A DNA stretch of 64,000 nucleotides from Bacillota bacterium (GTDB taxonomy: Bacteria; Bacillota_A; Clostridia; Lachnospirales; Lachnospiraceae). The notes below the pieces were generated by a model. That model did not search any database. It was not told where the DNA came from and saw only the letters and a list, made by a program, of their open reading frames with translations. Location: contig JAEYMU010000013.1 of NCBI GenBank assembly GCA_023407175.1, forward strand, positions 38,384 to 102,383, in the 5' to 3' direction. Below are positions 7,648 through 16,103 of this stretch, in pieces; positions within the stretch are counted from its first letter, which is position 1; every line of letters starts with the position of its first letter. Made by a program: the position numbers and the translations under genes.

Positions 7648-9402
7648 TCACACCAGATAAATTCCAAATCCACGGGGCATTAATGTTAAATGTTCAGGCC
7701 CTTTCAAAGCCCCTTCTTCCATTAATACCTGTTTTACCGCAGGAATTTCTGTTAAAGCCTCCTGCTCTCCGGCATTTATGCAGACCATAAGCGTTTTTGC
7801 TGACCTCTTTCTAAGAAAGACCAACACTCTGCTTCCCTGTTCTGCCCTCAATACCTGATAATCTGATTTTACATCTGTATGGCTTTTTCTTATCTCAATA
7901 ATTCTTTTTACAAAGCTCTCTATTTCCCCGTTCTCATTTTGCCAGGGCATGGGGCTTCTGTACTGTGCTTCCGTAATTCCGCTGATTTGCTTTTCATCCC
8001 CGTAAAATATACTTGGAACTCCCGGACAAAGCAGGAGGAAAATACAAGCCAGCTTCCATTTTCCGATATCCTCCCCGCAGAGGGAAAGAAAACGGGACAC
8101 GTCATGACTGTCCAGTAAATTCAATTGGCCCAAGGTTATATTCGCCGGATAGCGAAGCCGCATCCTGTCTATCCTTCCGGCAAACTGATATGCGTCCGTT
8201 CTTTCCATGGCAAAGAAATCCCTGCAATGTCTTCGAAAATCATAATTCATGGTAGAATCAAAGGCATCCCCTCTTAACCAGGTTTCTGCATTCTCCCATA
8301 CCTCCCCGATTAAAACCGTATTCGGATTTTCTTCCTTGGCGGCTTGCCGGAAAGCCCGCCAGAAATTACGGTCAATTTCATTGGCTACATCCAGCCGCCA
8401 GCCATCTACCTTGTATTCCCTGATCCAATGTTTGCAGACATTGATAAAATACTCCTGTACCTTCTTATTCGAGGTATTCAGCTTTGGCATTTTCCGCTCA
8501 TAGGCAAAGCAGGCATAGGAGGGCAATTCCCCTTCCCCAGGCCGAACCACCGGAAATTTCAAATCATAGAACCAGTCCTTATATTCTGATTCCTCTCCGT
8601 ATTTTACAACATCCTCGAAGGCAAAGAAGTACCAGCTGCAATGATTAAAAACACCATCTATGATAATATGCATGTTCCTCTCATGAATTTTCCCGACTAA
8701 TTCTTTAAAATCCTCATCGCTCCCCAGACAGGGATCAATATGATAATAATCCAGGAGATCATATTTATGATACTCCCCGGCGGTAAATATAGGGTTTAAA
8801 TAGATACAGGTAAAGCCCAGGTCCGCAATGTAATCCAGATTTTCCAGAATACCCTTTATAGTGCCCCCCAGTCTGGATTTGCTGATTAAACCGTCGGCCA
8901 GGGTTATCTGCTTCTCCTGATTGTCAATCCTTCTCCTGCCGCTGGCAAAGCTATCTGGGAATATATTGTAAACCACTGCGTTTTTAAACCAATCCGGAAC
9001 ATCCGGTATTTCATCCCTTAAAATAACCGGATATTGAAAATATTCACTGCGTCCTTCTATCACGACACCCTTCAGCACAAAGTCCGGCAGCTCTCTGGAA
9101 AACTGGTCGGAATAATAGTAAATCCATTCCTCTTCCTTCTCCAGCTTAAAATAATAACACACCCGGTTAAACGGGGGTTCAAAGGTTATTTCATAATAAT
9201 CGAATAAATCATCCCCGGCAGCAAGGCTCATAGGCAGCGGAAAGAATTCCACTGGGCTTTTATTACAGGCCCTGTCACCATAATACAGGGTGCAGCAGGT
9301 AAGATCACCGGCCGCTGTCCTAAGCCGGATTGTTATTGCAGTCTCACTGCCGGCAAAGGCATACTGGGACTGGGGTATATGTAAAATTGCACTCTTATTC
9401 AT
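7648..9402 (-). CDS. cytoplasmic GH13 neopullulanase/cyclomaltodextrinase-type enzyme
   Basis: The product hydrolyses maltodextrins taken up by the adjacent transporter. The 584-residue protein lacks a signal peptide. Residues about 1-125 look like the N-terminal beta-sandwich (CBM34-like) of the neopullulanase/maltogenic amylase group, followed by the TIM barrel. Conserved GH13 regions are visible: DGVFNHCS, GWRLDVANEI with nucleophile Asp338, IGEVWENAETW with acid/base Glu367, and LLDSHDVSR with Asp434. It is the last gene of a minus-strand operon with binding protein and permeases, 44 nt after the permease stop. An overlapping TTG one codon upstream is an alternative start, with slightly better spacing from AAGGAG. 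Confidence 0.9.
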   Translation of the reverse strand: MNKSAILHIPQSQYAFAGSETAITIRLRTAAGDLTCCTLYYGDRACNKSPVEFFPLPMSLAAGDDLFDYYEITFEPPFNRVCYYFKLEKEEEWIYYYSDQFSRELPDFVLKGVVIEGRSEYFQYPVILRDEIPDVPDWFKNAVVYNIFPDSFASGRRRIDNQEKQITLADGLISKSRLGGTIKGILENLDYIADLGFTCIYLNPIFTAGEYHKYDLLDYYHIDPCLGSDEDFKELVGKIHERNMHIIIDGVFNHCSWYFFAFEDVVKYGEESEYKDWFYDLKFPVVRPGEGELPSYACFAYERKMPKLNTSNKKVQEYFINVCKHWIREYKVDGWRLDVANEIDRNFWRAFRQAAKEENPNTVLIGEVWENAETWLRGDAFDSTMNYDFRRHCRDFFAMERTDAYQFAGRIDRMRLRYPANITLGQLNLLDSHDVSRFLSLCGEDIGKWKLACIFLLLCPGVPSIFYGDEKQISGITEAQYRSPMPWQNENGEIESFVKRIIEIRKSHTDVKSDYQVLRAEQGSRVLVFLRKRSAKTLMVCINAGEQEALTEIPAVKQVLMEEGALKGPEHLTLMPRGFGIYLV

Positions 9403-9446
9403 CAATTGCTTATAACTCCTTCTTCAAATGTTAATTCCGTCATCGG

Positions 9447-10292
9447 TTAACCCTTTACCCCTCCTGCGGTCAGGCCGGATACCATATACTTCTGAATGCA
9501 GAAGAATATAATCAGAATCGGAATTGATACCAATATGGCTGCCGCTGAAAATAGCGGCCAGCTTCTGTTATAGTCATTGGCCTGTAATTGGTAAAGCCCT
9601 CCCGCCAGGGAATAGCTGTCCTCGCTTAACATAAAGGTTGTGGCAAATAAATATTCATTCCATACAAATATTAAAACCATAACGGAGGTTACGATAATGG
9701 CAGGTCTGGCAAGGGGCAGAATAATCCTTAAGAGCAATTTGAAATTATCCGCTCCGTCGATTTTTGAAGCCTCCTCAATTTCAATCGGAATTGTATCAAA
9801 ATATCCCTTCATGTTCCATATGCCGAAAATACACATGGAGCCGGCATAAATTATGATAAGGCCAATATGCAGGTTTAACAGATTCGCCAGCTTATATAAA
9901 CGGAAAATCGCAAACATGGAAAGTATCTGCGGAAATGCATTCAAAAGCAAAAGCAGCTTTAATACCGTTTTTCTCCCCTTAAAACGGAATCTGGAGAATG
10001 CATAGGCCGCTTCCACCGAAACACTCATGGCAATTATCATTGTTCCCACACTTAATATCACCGAATTCTTCAGCCAGACCAGGAAGGGTTCCTCGAACAA
10101 TATGATTTTAAAATTTTCCAAGGTAGGATTTTTCGGCAGTAGGGACAGGCTGGAAGATAAGGCCCCGCTTCCCCCGCTGAAGGCCAGAGAAAGAGCGTAC
10201 ATAATCGGAAGCAGTCCCGCCAGACATAAAATAATATAGAAAATATTTAAAGCAAAGTAACCGAAAGCTTTTTTTACTTTGTGGTTCTTCAT
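9447..10292 (-). CDS. maltodextrin ABC transporter permease, MalG-like
   Basis: The 281-residue integral membrane subunit has about six transmembrane helices and carries the ATPase-docking EAA loop (EEASKIDGADNFKLLLRIILP). It fits the MalG side of CUT1 sugar importers. Its ATG overlaps the MalF-like stop by 4 nt, and GGGAGG lies upstream. No ATPase is encoded in the operon, so the complex presumably uses a shared MsmK/MalK-type ATPase encoded elsewhere; this is common for CUT1 systems in Gram-positives. Substrate is inferred from the co-transcribed GH13 enzyme. Confidence 0.92.
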   Translation of the reverse strand: MKNHKVKKAFGYFALNIFYIILCLAGLLPIMYALSLAFSGGSGALSSSLSLLPKNPTLENFKIILFEEPFLVWLKNSVILSVGTMIIAMSVSVEAAYAFSRFRFKGRKTVLKLLLLLNAFPQILSMFAIFRLYKLANLLNLHIGLIIIYAGSMCIFGIWNMKGYFDTIPIEIEEASKIDGADNFKLLLRIILPLARPAIIVTSVMVLIFVWNEYLFATTFMLSEDSYSLAGGLYQLQANDYNRSWPLFSAAAILVSIPILIIFFCIQKYMVSGLTAGGVKG

Positions 10293-11179
10293 CCGTTTTC
10301 CTCCCTGATTTCCCTGTTGGTAAATGCGGAAAATATAATGATGATGACAAAAATAACGATGGATACAGCAGAGGACAGACCATAGTTATTCGAGACGAAC
10401 GCATTCTGCTGTGCATACGTGATAACGGTCTGAAGCGTAGCTCCGGTATAAGAGCCCTTTTGCATCGTCAGAAGATATATAATGTCAAATTGCTTGAAGG
10501 TGGTAAAGGTGGTCAAAATCACCGCAGGTGCAATGACCGGTCTAATCAGCGGAACGGTGACATATTTATTTTTCTTTAAGAAGCCGGCGCCGTCCAGCTT
10601 TGCACTTTCATAATAGCTGGGTTCAATACTTTGCAGGGCACCATCTATTATCATGATCATAAAGGGCAGAGCCATCCAGAGATTTAATATAAGGCAGGAA
10701 AGGAAAGCAGCTGTATTCTCCGATAAAAAGCTTATCTTAGACATTCCAAGTGCTGTAAGTACTTTATTTAAAAATCCAAATTCCGTATTATACATCCCGA
10801 CACGCCACAATAAAATGGAAACATAGGCCGGCATTGCCCACGGAAACATAAGCAGCGTTTTGTATATTCTTCGAAGCTTCAAGCCGGGCGCATTTAATCC
10901 CAGGGCAATAAAATAGGCAAGTACCACCTGGAGCGCCATGTTGACAACGGTCCATAAAATCGTGGTTATAAGCGCCGAAAGGAACCCTGAGTTCATTTTA
11001 AGCAATGCCCGCTGATAGTTCCCCAGTCCAATCACCTTATAATCCAGCCAATGAAATAAATTCATATTGGTCAGGGATATGAACCCCGTATAAAGAATGG
11101 GGAACAAAATGATCATGCCAATCAAAGCCAGGGCCGGAAATGAATAAAGCCACGGAAGAAATCTTTGTTTTCTTTTCAT
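10289..11179 (-). CDS. maltodextrin ABC transporter permease, MalF-like
   Basis: This CUT1 permease of about 296 residues begins MKRKQRFLPWLYSFPAL and has six predicted transmembrane helices with an EAA loop (YYESAKLDGAGFLKKNKYVTVPL). The frame is open upstream to 11272; ATGs at 11179 and 11191 are both possible. The 11179 start is preferred because permeases of this family start close to TM1 and AAAGGA lies upstream, though its spacing is long (about 12 nt). It forms the heterodimer with the MalG-like subunit, and an 11-bp hairpin separates it from the binding-protein gene. Confidence 0.88.
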   Translation of the reverse strand: MKRKQRFLPWLYSFPALALIGMIILFPILYTGFISLTNMNLFHWLDYKVIGLGNYQRALLKMNSGFLSALITTILWTVVNMALQVVLAYFIALGLNAPGLKLRRIYKTLLMFPWAMPAYVSILLWRVGMYNTEFGFLNKVLTALGMSKISFLSENTAAFLSCLILNLWMALPFMIMIIDGALQSIEPSYYESAKLDGAGFLKKNKYVTVPLIRPVIAPAVILTTFTTFKQFDIIYLLTMQKGSYTGATLQTVITYAQQNAFVSNNYGLSSAVSIVIFVIIIIFSAFTNREIREENG

Positions 11180-11269
11180 TATTACTGTCATTCCTTTCGC
11201 TTTTCCTAAGGACGGACTGCCCGCGCCTTTCCTTAGTAAGATTGTTGACGGATTATATATTGCCTCAAA

Positions 11270-11311
11270 CACCAGAACGGTGTTCCTTCTATAACCGAAC
11301 CCGTTCTGGTG
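11270..11311 (-). other. intercistronic hairpin between binding protein and permease genes
   Basis: A perfect 11-bp stem (CACCAGAACGG / CCGTTCTGGTG) with a 20-nt loop and no T-run beyond it. Such structures after sugar-binding-protein genes protect the upstream mRNA or partly terminate, giving more binding protein than permease. Role inferred from position. Confidence 0.6.
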
Positions 11312-11335
11312 ATAATAGGATATATCAATTGCAAA

Positions 11336-12625
11336 TTACTGCATATCTGAAATTGCAGTCAGGGCATCCTGTTGATATTTATCAGCCGATGCATCAATGT
11401 CCTCGCCGGATTTATTGACAGCAGCCAAAAGGCTTTCTGTCGGAGCCCACATAACGCTAAGCTGCGGGATATTCGGCATGGGCTGGGCAGTTTCGGCAGT
11501 AGCTTTCATCGCCATAATCATTTCATTGGCGGACACATCCGCATCGTCATACGCCTTTGCATTCGCCGGTGCACAATTAGACTGTTTCGCCAAGTCAATG
11601 CCGACCTCTGCTCCTGCAAGCACCTGCAATACCTTTGCAATAGCCTCCTTTTTGGACTCGGCGGCATACTTCATTACCTCAAAGCCCTGAACACCGGAAT
11701 AGGGTGCAAGTCCATTGCCATTGGGCAGCTTGAAATCCGCCAGGGATTTAAAGCCAAGATTAATTCCGGCTTCCTTGATACCGGAGATCAGCCAGGGGCC
11801 TCCGATAATCGCAGCTGCCTTTTTGTCGTTAAACAGGGTTGTTACTGTATTATAATCTCCGTCTGCCTGCAGCTTTGCAAATTTCTGATTATAGGCTATC
11901 GCATCCTTCGTTGCCTGCAGGTTTAATCCGGGCTCTGCATCAGAATTGATGATATATCCGCCGAAGCCATTGATGAAGGGTGCTACGTTATACGCGGTAG
12001 AATGTTGATTGACAACCGCATAGGTCCCAGCAGCCGTATCTGTATTCGCTAACATATAATTATATAATTCATCGGTAGTGGAAGGAACCTCACCCTTCCA
12101 CAGATCCTTGTTATACAGGAATAACAATGTCTCAAAATATACGGGGAGCTGGTATTTTACCTCCTTATAAGTTCCCGCCTCCAGGGTCATCGGCAATAAA
12201 TCCGCCATATCCTCCTCACTGATGATATCAGTGATCGGGGCCAATATTCCCATCTCGGCAAATATACCTACGGAATCCTGTGCGTAGAAAAACATATCCG
12301 GTCCATTGGCAGCATCTGTACCGTATAATTTGAGCTGATCCGTCAGACCGGATTTCTTCTCAAAGGTAACTGTAATTCCATCTGCTTTTAATGTATCATT
12401 GACCCTCTGGGCAATAACGGCCATTGTTGCCTCATCTGCATCATGCCAAATTTTTAGCTCCACCGGCTCTGCAGGCGCCTGTGTATCCTCCGCCTGCTCT
12501 GTACCGGTTACCGCCGCAGCCGTCGGATTATTCTTTGAAGTATCCTCTGCTCCCTTGCCGCCGCAGCCGGTCAGTCCCCCCACGATTAATAAACTGCATA
12601 AAATGAAGCTTATTATTCTTTTCAT
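11336..12625 (-). CDS. maltodextrin-binding lipoprotein, MalE-like
   Basis: The 429-residue extracellular solute-binding protein of family 1 has a lipoprotein signal with lipobox LTGC (Cys21), a Thr/Ala linker, and the SBP body. Recognisable elements are LKIWHDADEATMAVI, DMFFYAQDSVGIFAEMGILAPI and AAAIIGGPWLISGI. It would capture maltodextrins outside the membrane for the downstream permeases. AAAGGAGG precedes the ATG. The gene is first in the operon and divergent from the LacI regulator; a LacI-type palindrome lies 22 nt upstream of the start codon. Confidence 0.92.
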   Translation of the reverse strand: MKRIISFILCSLLIVGGLTGCGGKGAEDTSKNNPTAAAVTGTEQAEDTQAPAEPVELKIWHDADEATMAVIAQRVNDTLKADGITVTFEKKSGLTDQLKLYGTDAANGPDMFFYAQDSVGIFAEMGILAPITDIISEEDMADLLPMTLEAGTYKEVKYQLPVYFETLLFLYNKDLWKGEVPSTTDELYNYMLANTDTAAGTYAVVNQHSTAYNVAPFINGFGGYIINSDAEPGLNLQATKDAIAYNQKFAKLQADGDYNTVTTLFNDKKAAAIIGGPWLISGIKEAGINLGFKSLADFKLPNGNGLAPYSGVQGFEVMKYAAESKKEAIAKVLQVLAGAEVGIDLAKQSNCAPANAKAYDDADVSANEMIMAMKATAETAQPMPNIPQLSVMWAPTESLLAAVNKSGEDIDASADKYQQDALTAISDMQ

Positions 12626-12646
12626 TCAAAATCCTCCTTTAATTTT

Positions 12647-12662
12647 AGGAAAGCGTTTTCCT
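12647..12662 (-). promoter_or_regulatory. LacI-type operator in the maltodextrin operon leader
   Basis: AGGAAAGCGTTTTCCT is a near-perfect palindrome with central CG, the hallmark of LacI/CcpA-family sites. It lies between the predicted promoter and the start of the binding-protein gene. The first 12 bases recur upstream of the GH26 gene at 18302-18313. Confidence 0.65.
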
Positions 12663-12706
12663 ATATTTTTCTTAAATCAGGCTTTTTGTATCGCCTGTTT
12701 GAGTTA

Positions 12707-12735
12707 TTTTTACCATAATATCATAGTATGGTCAA
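12707..12735 (-). promoter_or_regulatory. predicted promoter of the maltodextrin operon
   Basis: On the minus strand TTGACC (12730-12735), 17 nt, then TAAAAA (12707-12712). The LacI-type palindrome lies about 45-60 nt downstream, and the divergent LacI-gene promoter begins only 20 nt away. Confidence 0.45.
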
Positions 12736-12755
12736 TGATATTTCAGCAAAAATAG

Positions 12756-12784
12756 TTGACTTTGTAAGGAAACCGCTATACTAT
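12756..12784 (+). promoter_or_regulatory. predicted promoter of the LacI-family gene
   Basis: TTGACT (12756-12761), 17-nt spacer and TACTAT (12779-12784), ending 36 nt before the start codon. Confidence 0.5.
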
Positions 12785-12820
12785 AAGAATAAAACTGTAT
12801 ATTATTTAGGGAGTGAAAAC

Positions 12821-13828
12821 ATGCCAACTACAATCAGTGATGTCGCCAGGGAAGCAGGGGTATCCACCTCCACTGTTTCCAAGGTACTGAATAACTGGAG
12901 CACCATTTCCCCCGCCACCATAGAGCGGGTAAAGGAAGCAATCAGCAAATTGAATTATACGCCAAATTCCAGAGCGGTCAGCTTTGCCAGGCAAACCACC
13001 CAGAACATCGTATTTTTAACCTCCCTGGGAAAGGATGAGGCTTATCACAATCCCCATATGTTCGATATCATGTGCGGAGTCCACAGCGCTGTTACAAAGA
13101 ATCATTATTCCATGACCCTCGTTGATACTTACAATGATGCCTGCCAGGGTGAAGCCGTACTCCGGGTAATCTCCCAAAAATGTGCTGACGGTATGATCAT
13201 TCATGGGTCTGCCATCAATAAGGAAATTGCCGATTTAATCATAAAACAGCAATTCCCTCATATTTTGATCGGCCATCCGGGGTTTGAGACCTCACTATGC
13301 TGGATTGATACCAATCATGCCCTGGCCGGACAGACTGCCGCAGAATATCTAATCTCCAGCGGCTATAGCGACATGGCCTTTATTGGCGGAAGGAAAACCG
13401 ATTATATCTCCATGCAGCGGCTCAAGGGCTTTCTCGGAGCGATGCACAGCTACGGATATCTGATTTCTCCTGAAAAAATCCGCTATACCGACTCCTCCAA
13501 GGAAGAAAGCTGCCAGGTGACCTGGGAATTACTTAAGCTGAAAAAGCCTCCCCAGGTCATCGTCTGTGAGAATAATACGATTGCCCTCGGTACCGCAAAG
13601 GCCATAGAAAAAATGAATCTTGAGGTTCCGAAGGATATCGCCTTTCTCACCTTTGATGTCTATCCTTACGCTGAAATCATCGATCCAAAGCCAACGGTGA
13701 TTAATATCAATGTCTATGACATGGGAGTACAGGCCGGAATGATGCTGTTTCGAAAGCTGGAAAATCCCTACCTCCAAATTCAGACCTATACCACCCTTCC
13801 GGTGGTTAATATCGGGAAAACAACTTAG
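12821..13828 (+). CDS. LacI-family transcriptional regulator
   Basis: The 335-residue repressor starts at an ATG preceded by AGGGAGTG. The N-terminal helix-turn-helix is TTISDVAREAGVSTSTVSKVLNN with the hinge YTPNSRAVSFARQ, followed by a periplasmic-binding-protein-like effector domain (residues about 60-330). The longer open frame to 12728 lacks a fitting ribosome binding site and would place residues before the canonical TTISDVA start. It is divergent from the maltodextrin operon, where a LacI-type palindrome lies in the leader, so it is most likely the local repressor responding to a maltodextrin-derived effector. The shared 12-mer upstream of the mannanase gene suggests a wider role. Confidence 0.92.
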   Translation: MPTTISDVAREAGVSTSTVSKVLNNWSTISPATIERVKEAISKLNYTPNSRAVSFARQTTQNIVFLTSLGKDEAYHNPHMFDIMCGVHSAVTKNHYSMTLVDTYNDACQGEAVLRVISQKCADGMIIHGSAINKEIADLIIKQQFPHILIGHPGFETSLCWIDTNHALAGQTAAEYLISSGYSDMAFIGGRKTDYISMQRLKGFLGAMHSYGYLISPEKIRYTDSSKEESCQVTWELLKLKKPPQVIVCENNTIALGTAKAIEKMNLEVPKDIAFLTFDVYPYAEIIDPKPTVININVYDMGVQAGMMLFRKLENPYLQIQTYTTLPVVNIGKTT

Positions 13829-13844
13829 CGAGTAAGGCCTAAGC

Positions 13845-13900
13845 AAGGGGATGCCCCAACTGCGATGAACAGATCGCCGCAGTAAGGACATCCCCTTTTA
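13845..13900 (+). terminator. branched terminator after the LacI gene
   Basis: The outer stem AAGGGGATG / CATCCCCTT encloses a second stem with ACTGCG / CGCAGT, and TTTT follows. It lies between convergent genes. Confidence 0.8.
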
Positions 13901-13934
13901 AAACAGTTTTTACACCGCTTAAGTCTCACCATCT

Positions 13935-14822
13935 TTAAGTATATATGATCGGATAATAAATATCTGCTTCGCAATAGTCCTCCCGGCAGATGTGCTGATC
14001 AATTCTTTCAAAATGAAATTGCAGGGTGGGCTTGAAGCTGGTCTTAGGCAGCCATACCTTCTCAATCGCCTCATAAACCTCACATAATAATTTCATCGTC
14101 AGTTCCTCCGGAGAATGAAGGCCCGCATACCGGAAGACGGCATAATCCGAACGCTCTATGGTTTGACAGGTGAAGATGCCGTCTGAATCAAAGGGGACGG
14201 AAACCTCCACACTGGGCATGTAATAATCGGCCTGATTAAAGTCATAATAAGTAACCAGGCCATAATAAATATGCTCATTGCTTACATTCTTTAATTCCTG
14301 CCGGTGATTATAATAAAAATCCAGCGCCTTAGAATTTGCCGTTCCTGCAATATAATTTTCTTCATGGTTGATCATCGTTCTTATCCCTGCCAGATGAAAC
14401 CTGGATTTCGTACAGTAAAAGGGGGCTATCAAAATACCCTTTGAGATATCATTCAGAAGGCTGGTGTCCATCCTTGGGACAATGGGAATCTCACAGCTCT
14501 TCTGACGGTATTCCGAAGGAGTAAGACCGAAAAGCTGTTTGAAGGCTCTTTCATAGCTTTGCTCATACTGAAAATTATATTCATAAGCAATATCAATTAT
14601 TTTCAGCTCTTTGTCCATCAAGTCCAACAGGCTGCTGGTCAATTTTCTTCCACGGACATAGGTCATTAGTGGGTTTCCGGCGATGGCCCGAAACAATCTA
14701 TGTAAATGAAATTTAGAGATACACAAGCGCTCTGCTATTTCATCCAGGGACATTCCTGTTTTCAAATTATCCTCAATCAATACTACTGCATCTTCTATCA
14801 GCCCGCGGCTTGCAACATTCAT
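13935..14822 (-). CDS. AraC-family regulator with GyrI-like effector domain
   Basis: The 295-residue protein has an AraC double helix-turn-helix in the first about 105 residues (SLDEIAERLCISKFHLHRLF, then IIDIAYEYNFQYEQSYERAFKQ). A C-terminal GyrI-like/Rob-type effector-binding domain covers residues about 135-295. The order, DNA-binding domain first, is that of Rob/SoxS-type regulators with small-molecule sensors. The ATG at 14822 is chosen because GGAGGG lies 10 nt upstream; an upstream ATG at 14840 would overlap that site. It is divergent from the esterase lipoprotein gene, which it probably controls. Effector unknown. Confidence 0.87.
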   Translation of the reverse strand: MNVASRGLIEDAVVLIEDNLKTGMSLDEIAERLCISKFHLHRLFRAIAGNPLMTYVRGRKLTSSLLDLMDKELKIIDIAYEYNFQYEQSYERAFKQLFGLTPSEYRQKSCEIPIVPRMDTSLLNDISKGILIAPFYCTKSRFHLAGIRTMINHEENYIAGTANSKALDFYYNHRQELKNVSNEHIYYGLVTYYDFNQADYYMPSVEVSVPFDSDGIFTCQTIERSDYAVFRYAGLHSPEELTMKLLCEVYEAIEKVWLPKTSFKPTLQFHFERIDQHICREDYCEADIYYPIIYT

Positions 14823-14944
14823 AACAACCGTTCCCTCCATGAATTAAAAAACAGCAAGAAATGTTCAGTGATCACTTATTTCTAATAGTATACTATCCAT
14901 ATCCATATGTCAAAAATTTAAAACTTAGTGGAGGGAACAGTCAT

Positions 14945-16045
14945 ATGAAACCATACGGCATATCAATCATATTTTTAATCACAGTCCTCTTTGTCTTGAC
15001 AGGCTGCAGCAGCTCCGCAAAAGAAACGCAGAAACAAACACAGGGAGATACAGTAACGCAGCCCGCAAGCGGACAGCCGGCCTCAGGTACTGTCACGGAG
15101 GCTGTAAAGGAACCTGACCCAGAGGATTATGTCTTAAAGGAAGGCACCACAGAAACCATTGATTATGATTCAAAGGCGATCGCTGATAATTTAATTGAAG
15201 AAAACACCGTACAAAAGCTCTATGTTTATTTGCCCCCAACATATCTCGAAGGCGATAAGGCATACCCGGTGGTATATTTTCTGCATGGCTTTGGCGAGTC
15301 TCCCGCTTCCTTTGTCCGGTATTCCAAAAGCTCCCTTGATCCCGCTTTTTCCCGTGATTCCTCGAAGGAATTTATCGTAGTGGCCGTGGAGGGAACCAAT
15401 TCGGCGGGCGGCTCCTACTATATCAATTCACCGGTCACCGGAAAATGGGGCGATTATACCTGGGAGGAGGTAGTCACCTATATTGACAGCAATTACAGAA
15501 CCCTGGCAAATGCCCGGTCCAGAGGCATCTGCGGCTTTTCCATGGGAGGCTTCGGCGCGTTGAATCTCGCTTTTCTTCATCCTGAGGTTTACGGAGCAAC
15601 CTATGCCATGTCTCCCGGTGTTCTGGCTCCCGGCAAAATCGGGGATGCACTTGATAGCTGGAGAAGTGATTACCTGTTCTTAAAGGCTTATTCGCTGGCC
15701 TTTGCCTATAACAGCACCCCGCCCTATGAAACAACCCCTCTAAGGGACGGTTCCGATTCAGATAACGCCCTATTAGAGCGCTGGGAAGCCGGATTTGGTG
15801 ATTGGGAGGAAAAATTACAGGCATATCAGGCTTTGAAAACTCCGCTTCAGGCAATTGGCTTAAGCTATGGAATAAATGACAGCTATGGCTGGATTCCGGA
15901 GGGAACAAAGTATTTATCGGGACTTTTAGATAAGGCTGGAATTGAGCATACCCTGTTTTCCTTTGAAGGAGGACATGCTATGCCGCCAAATACAATGGAG
16001 GATCATTTACTTCCATTTTTTCAAGCTTCCCTTTCGTGGGAGTAA
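14945..16045 (+). CDS. alpha/beta-hydrolase esterase lipoprotein (esterase D / CE1-like)
   Basis: The 366-residue lipoprotein has lipobox LTGC (Cys21), a low-complexity Gln/Thr/Ser linker, and an esterase domain (about 85-365). Visible are the oxyanion region VVYFLHGFGESPASF, the nucleophile elbow GFSMGGFGA (Ser199) and the catalytic His in EGGHAMP. This is the putative-esterase family that includes feruloyl and acetyl-xylan esterases. Anchored outside the cell, it could remove acyl groups from mannan or xylan; the GH26 mannanase lies directly downstream in convergent orientation. ATG at 14945 follows GGAGGG. The substrate is not established. Confidence 0.87.
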   Translation: MKPYGISIIFLITVLFVLTGCSSSAKETQKQTQGDTVTQPASGQPASGTVTEAVKEPDPEDYVLKEGTTETIDYDSKAIADNLIEENTVQKLYVYLPPTYLEGDKAYPVVYFLHGFGESPASFVRYSKSSLDPAFSRDSSKEFIVVAVEGTNSAGGSYYINSPVTGKWGDYTWEEVVTYIDSNYRTLANARSRGICGFSMGGFGALNLAFLHPEVYGATYAMSPGVLAPGKIGDALDSWRSDYLFLKAYSLAFAYNSTPPYETTPLRDGSDSDNALLERWEAGFGDWEEKLQAYQALKTPLQAIGLSYGINDSYGWIPEGTKYLSGLLDKAGIEHTLFSFEGGHAMPPNTMEDHLLPFFQASLSWE

Positions 16046-16050
16046 CCAAA

Positions 16051-16077
16051 AGGGTGCCTCAAATAGAGGCACCCTAA
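16051..16077 (+). terminator. terminator between esterase and mannanase genes
   Basis: A perfect 10-bp stem (AGGGTGCCTC / GAGGCACCCT) with a 5-nt loop and flanking A- and T-rich tracts; it can act on both convergent transcripts. Confidence 0.85.
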
Positions 16078-16103
16078 TTTCATTTCCAGTCATTACTTCT
16101 TAC

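Noticed and set aside
7920..8589. Several plus- and minus-frame ORFs of 60-84 codons inside the GH13 gene
   Set aside because: All lie in alternative frames of a gene with complete GH13 catalytic motifs and have no ribosome binding sites.
14823..14945. Nearly identical leader sequences (GGAGGGAAC...ATGAA) of the divergent AraC and esterase genes
   Set aside because: The similarity covers only the ribosome binding site and a few bases; chance or shared translation signals explain it.
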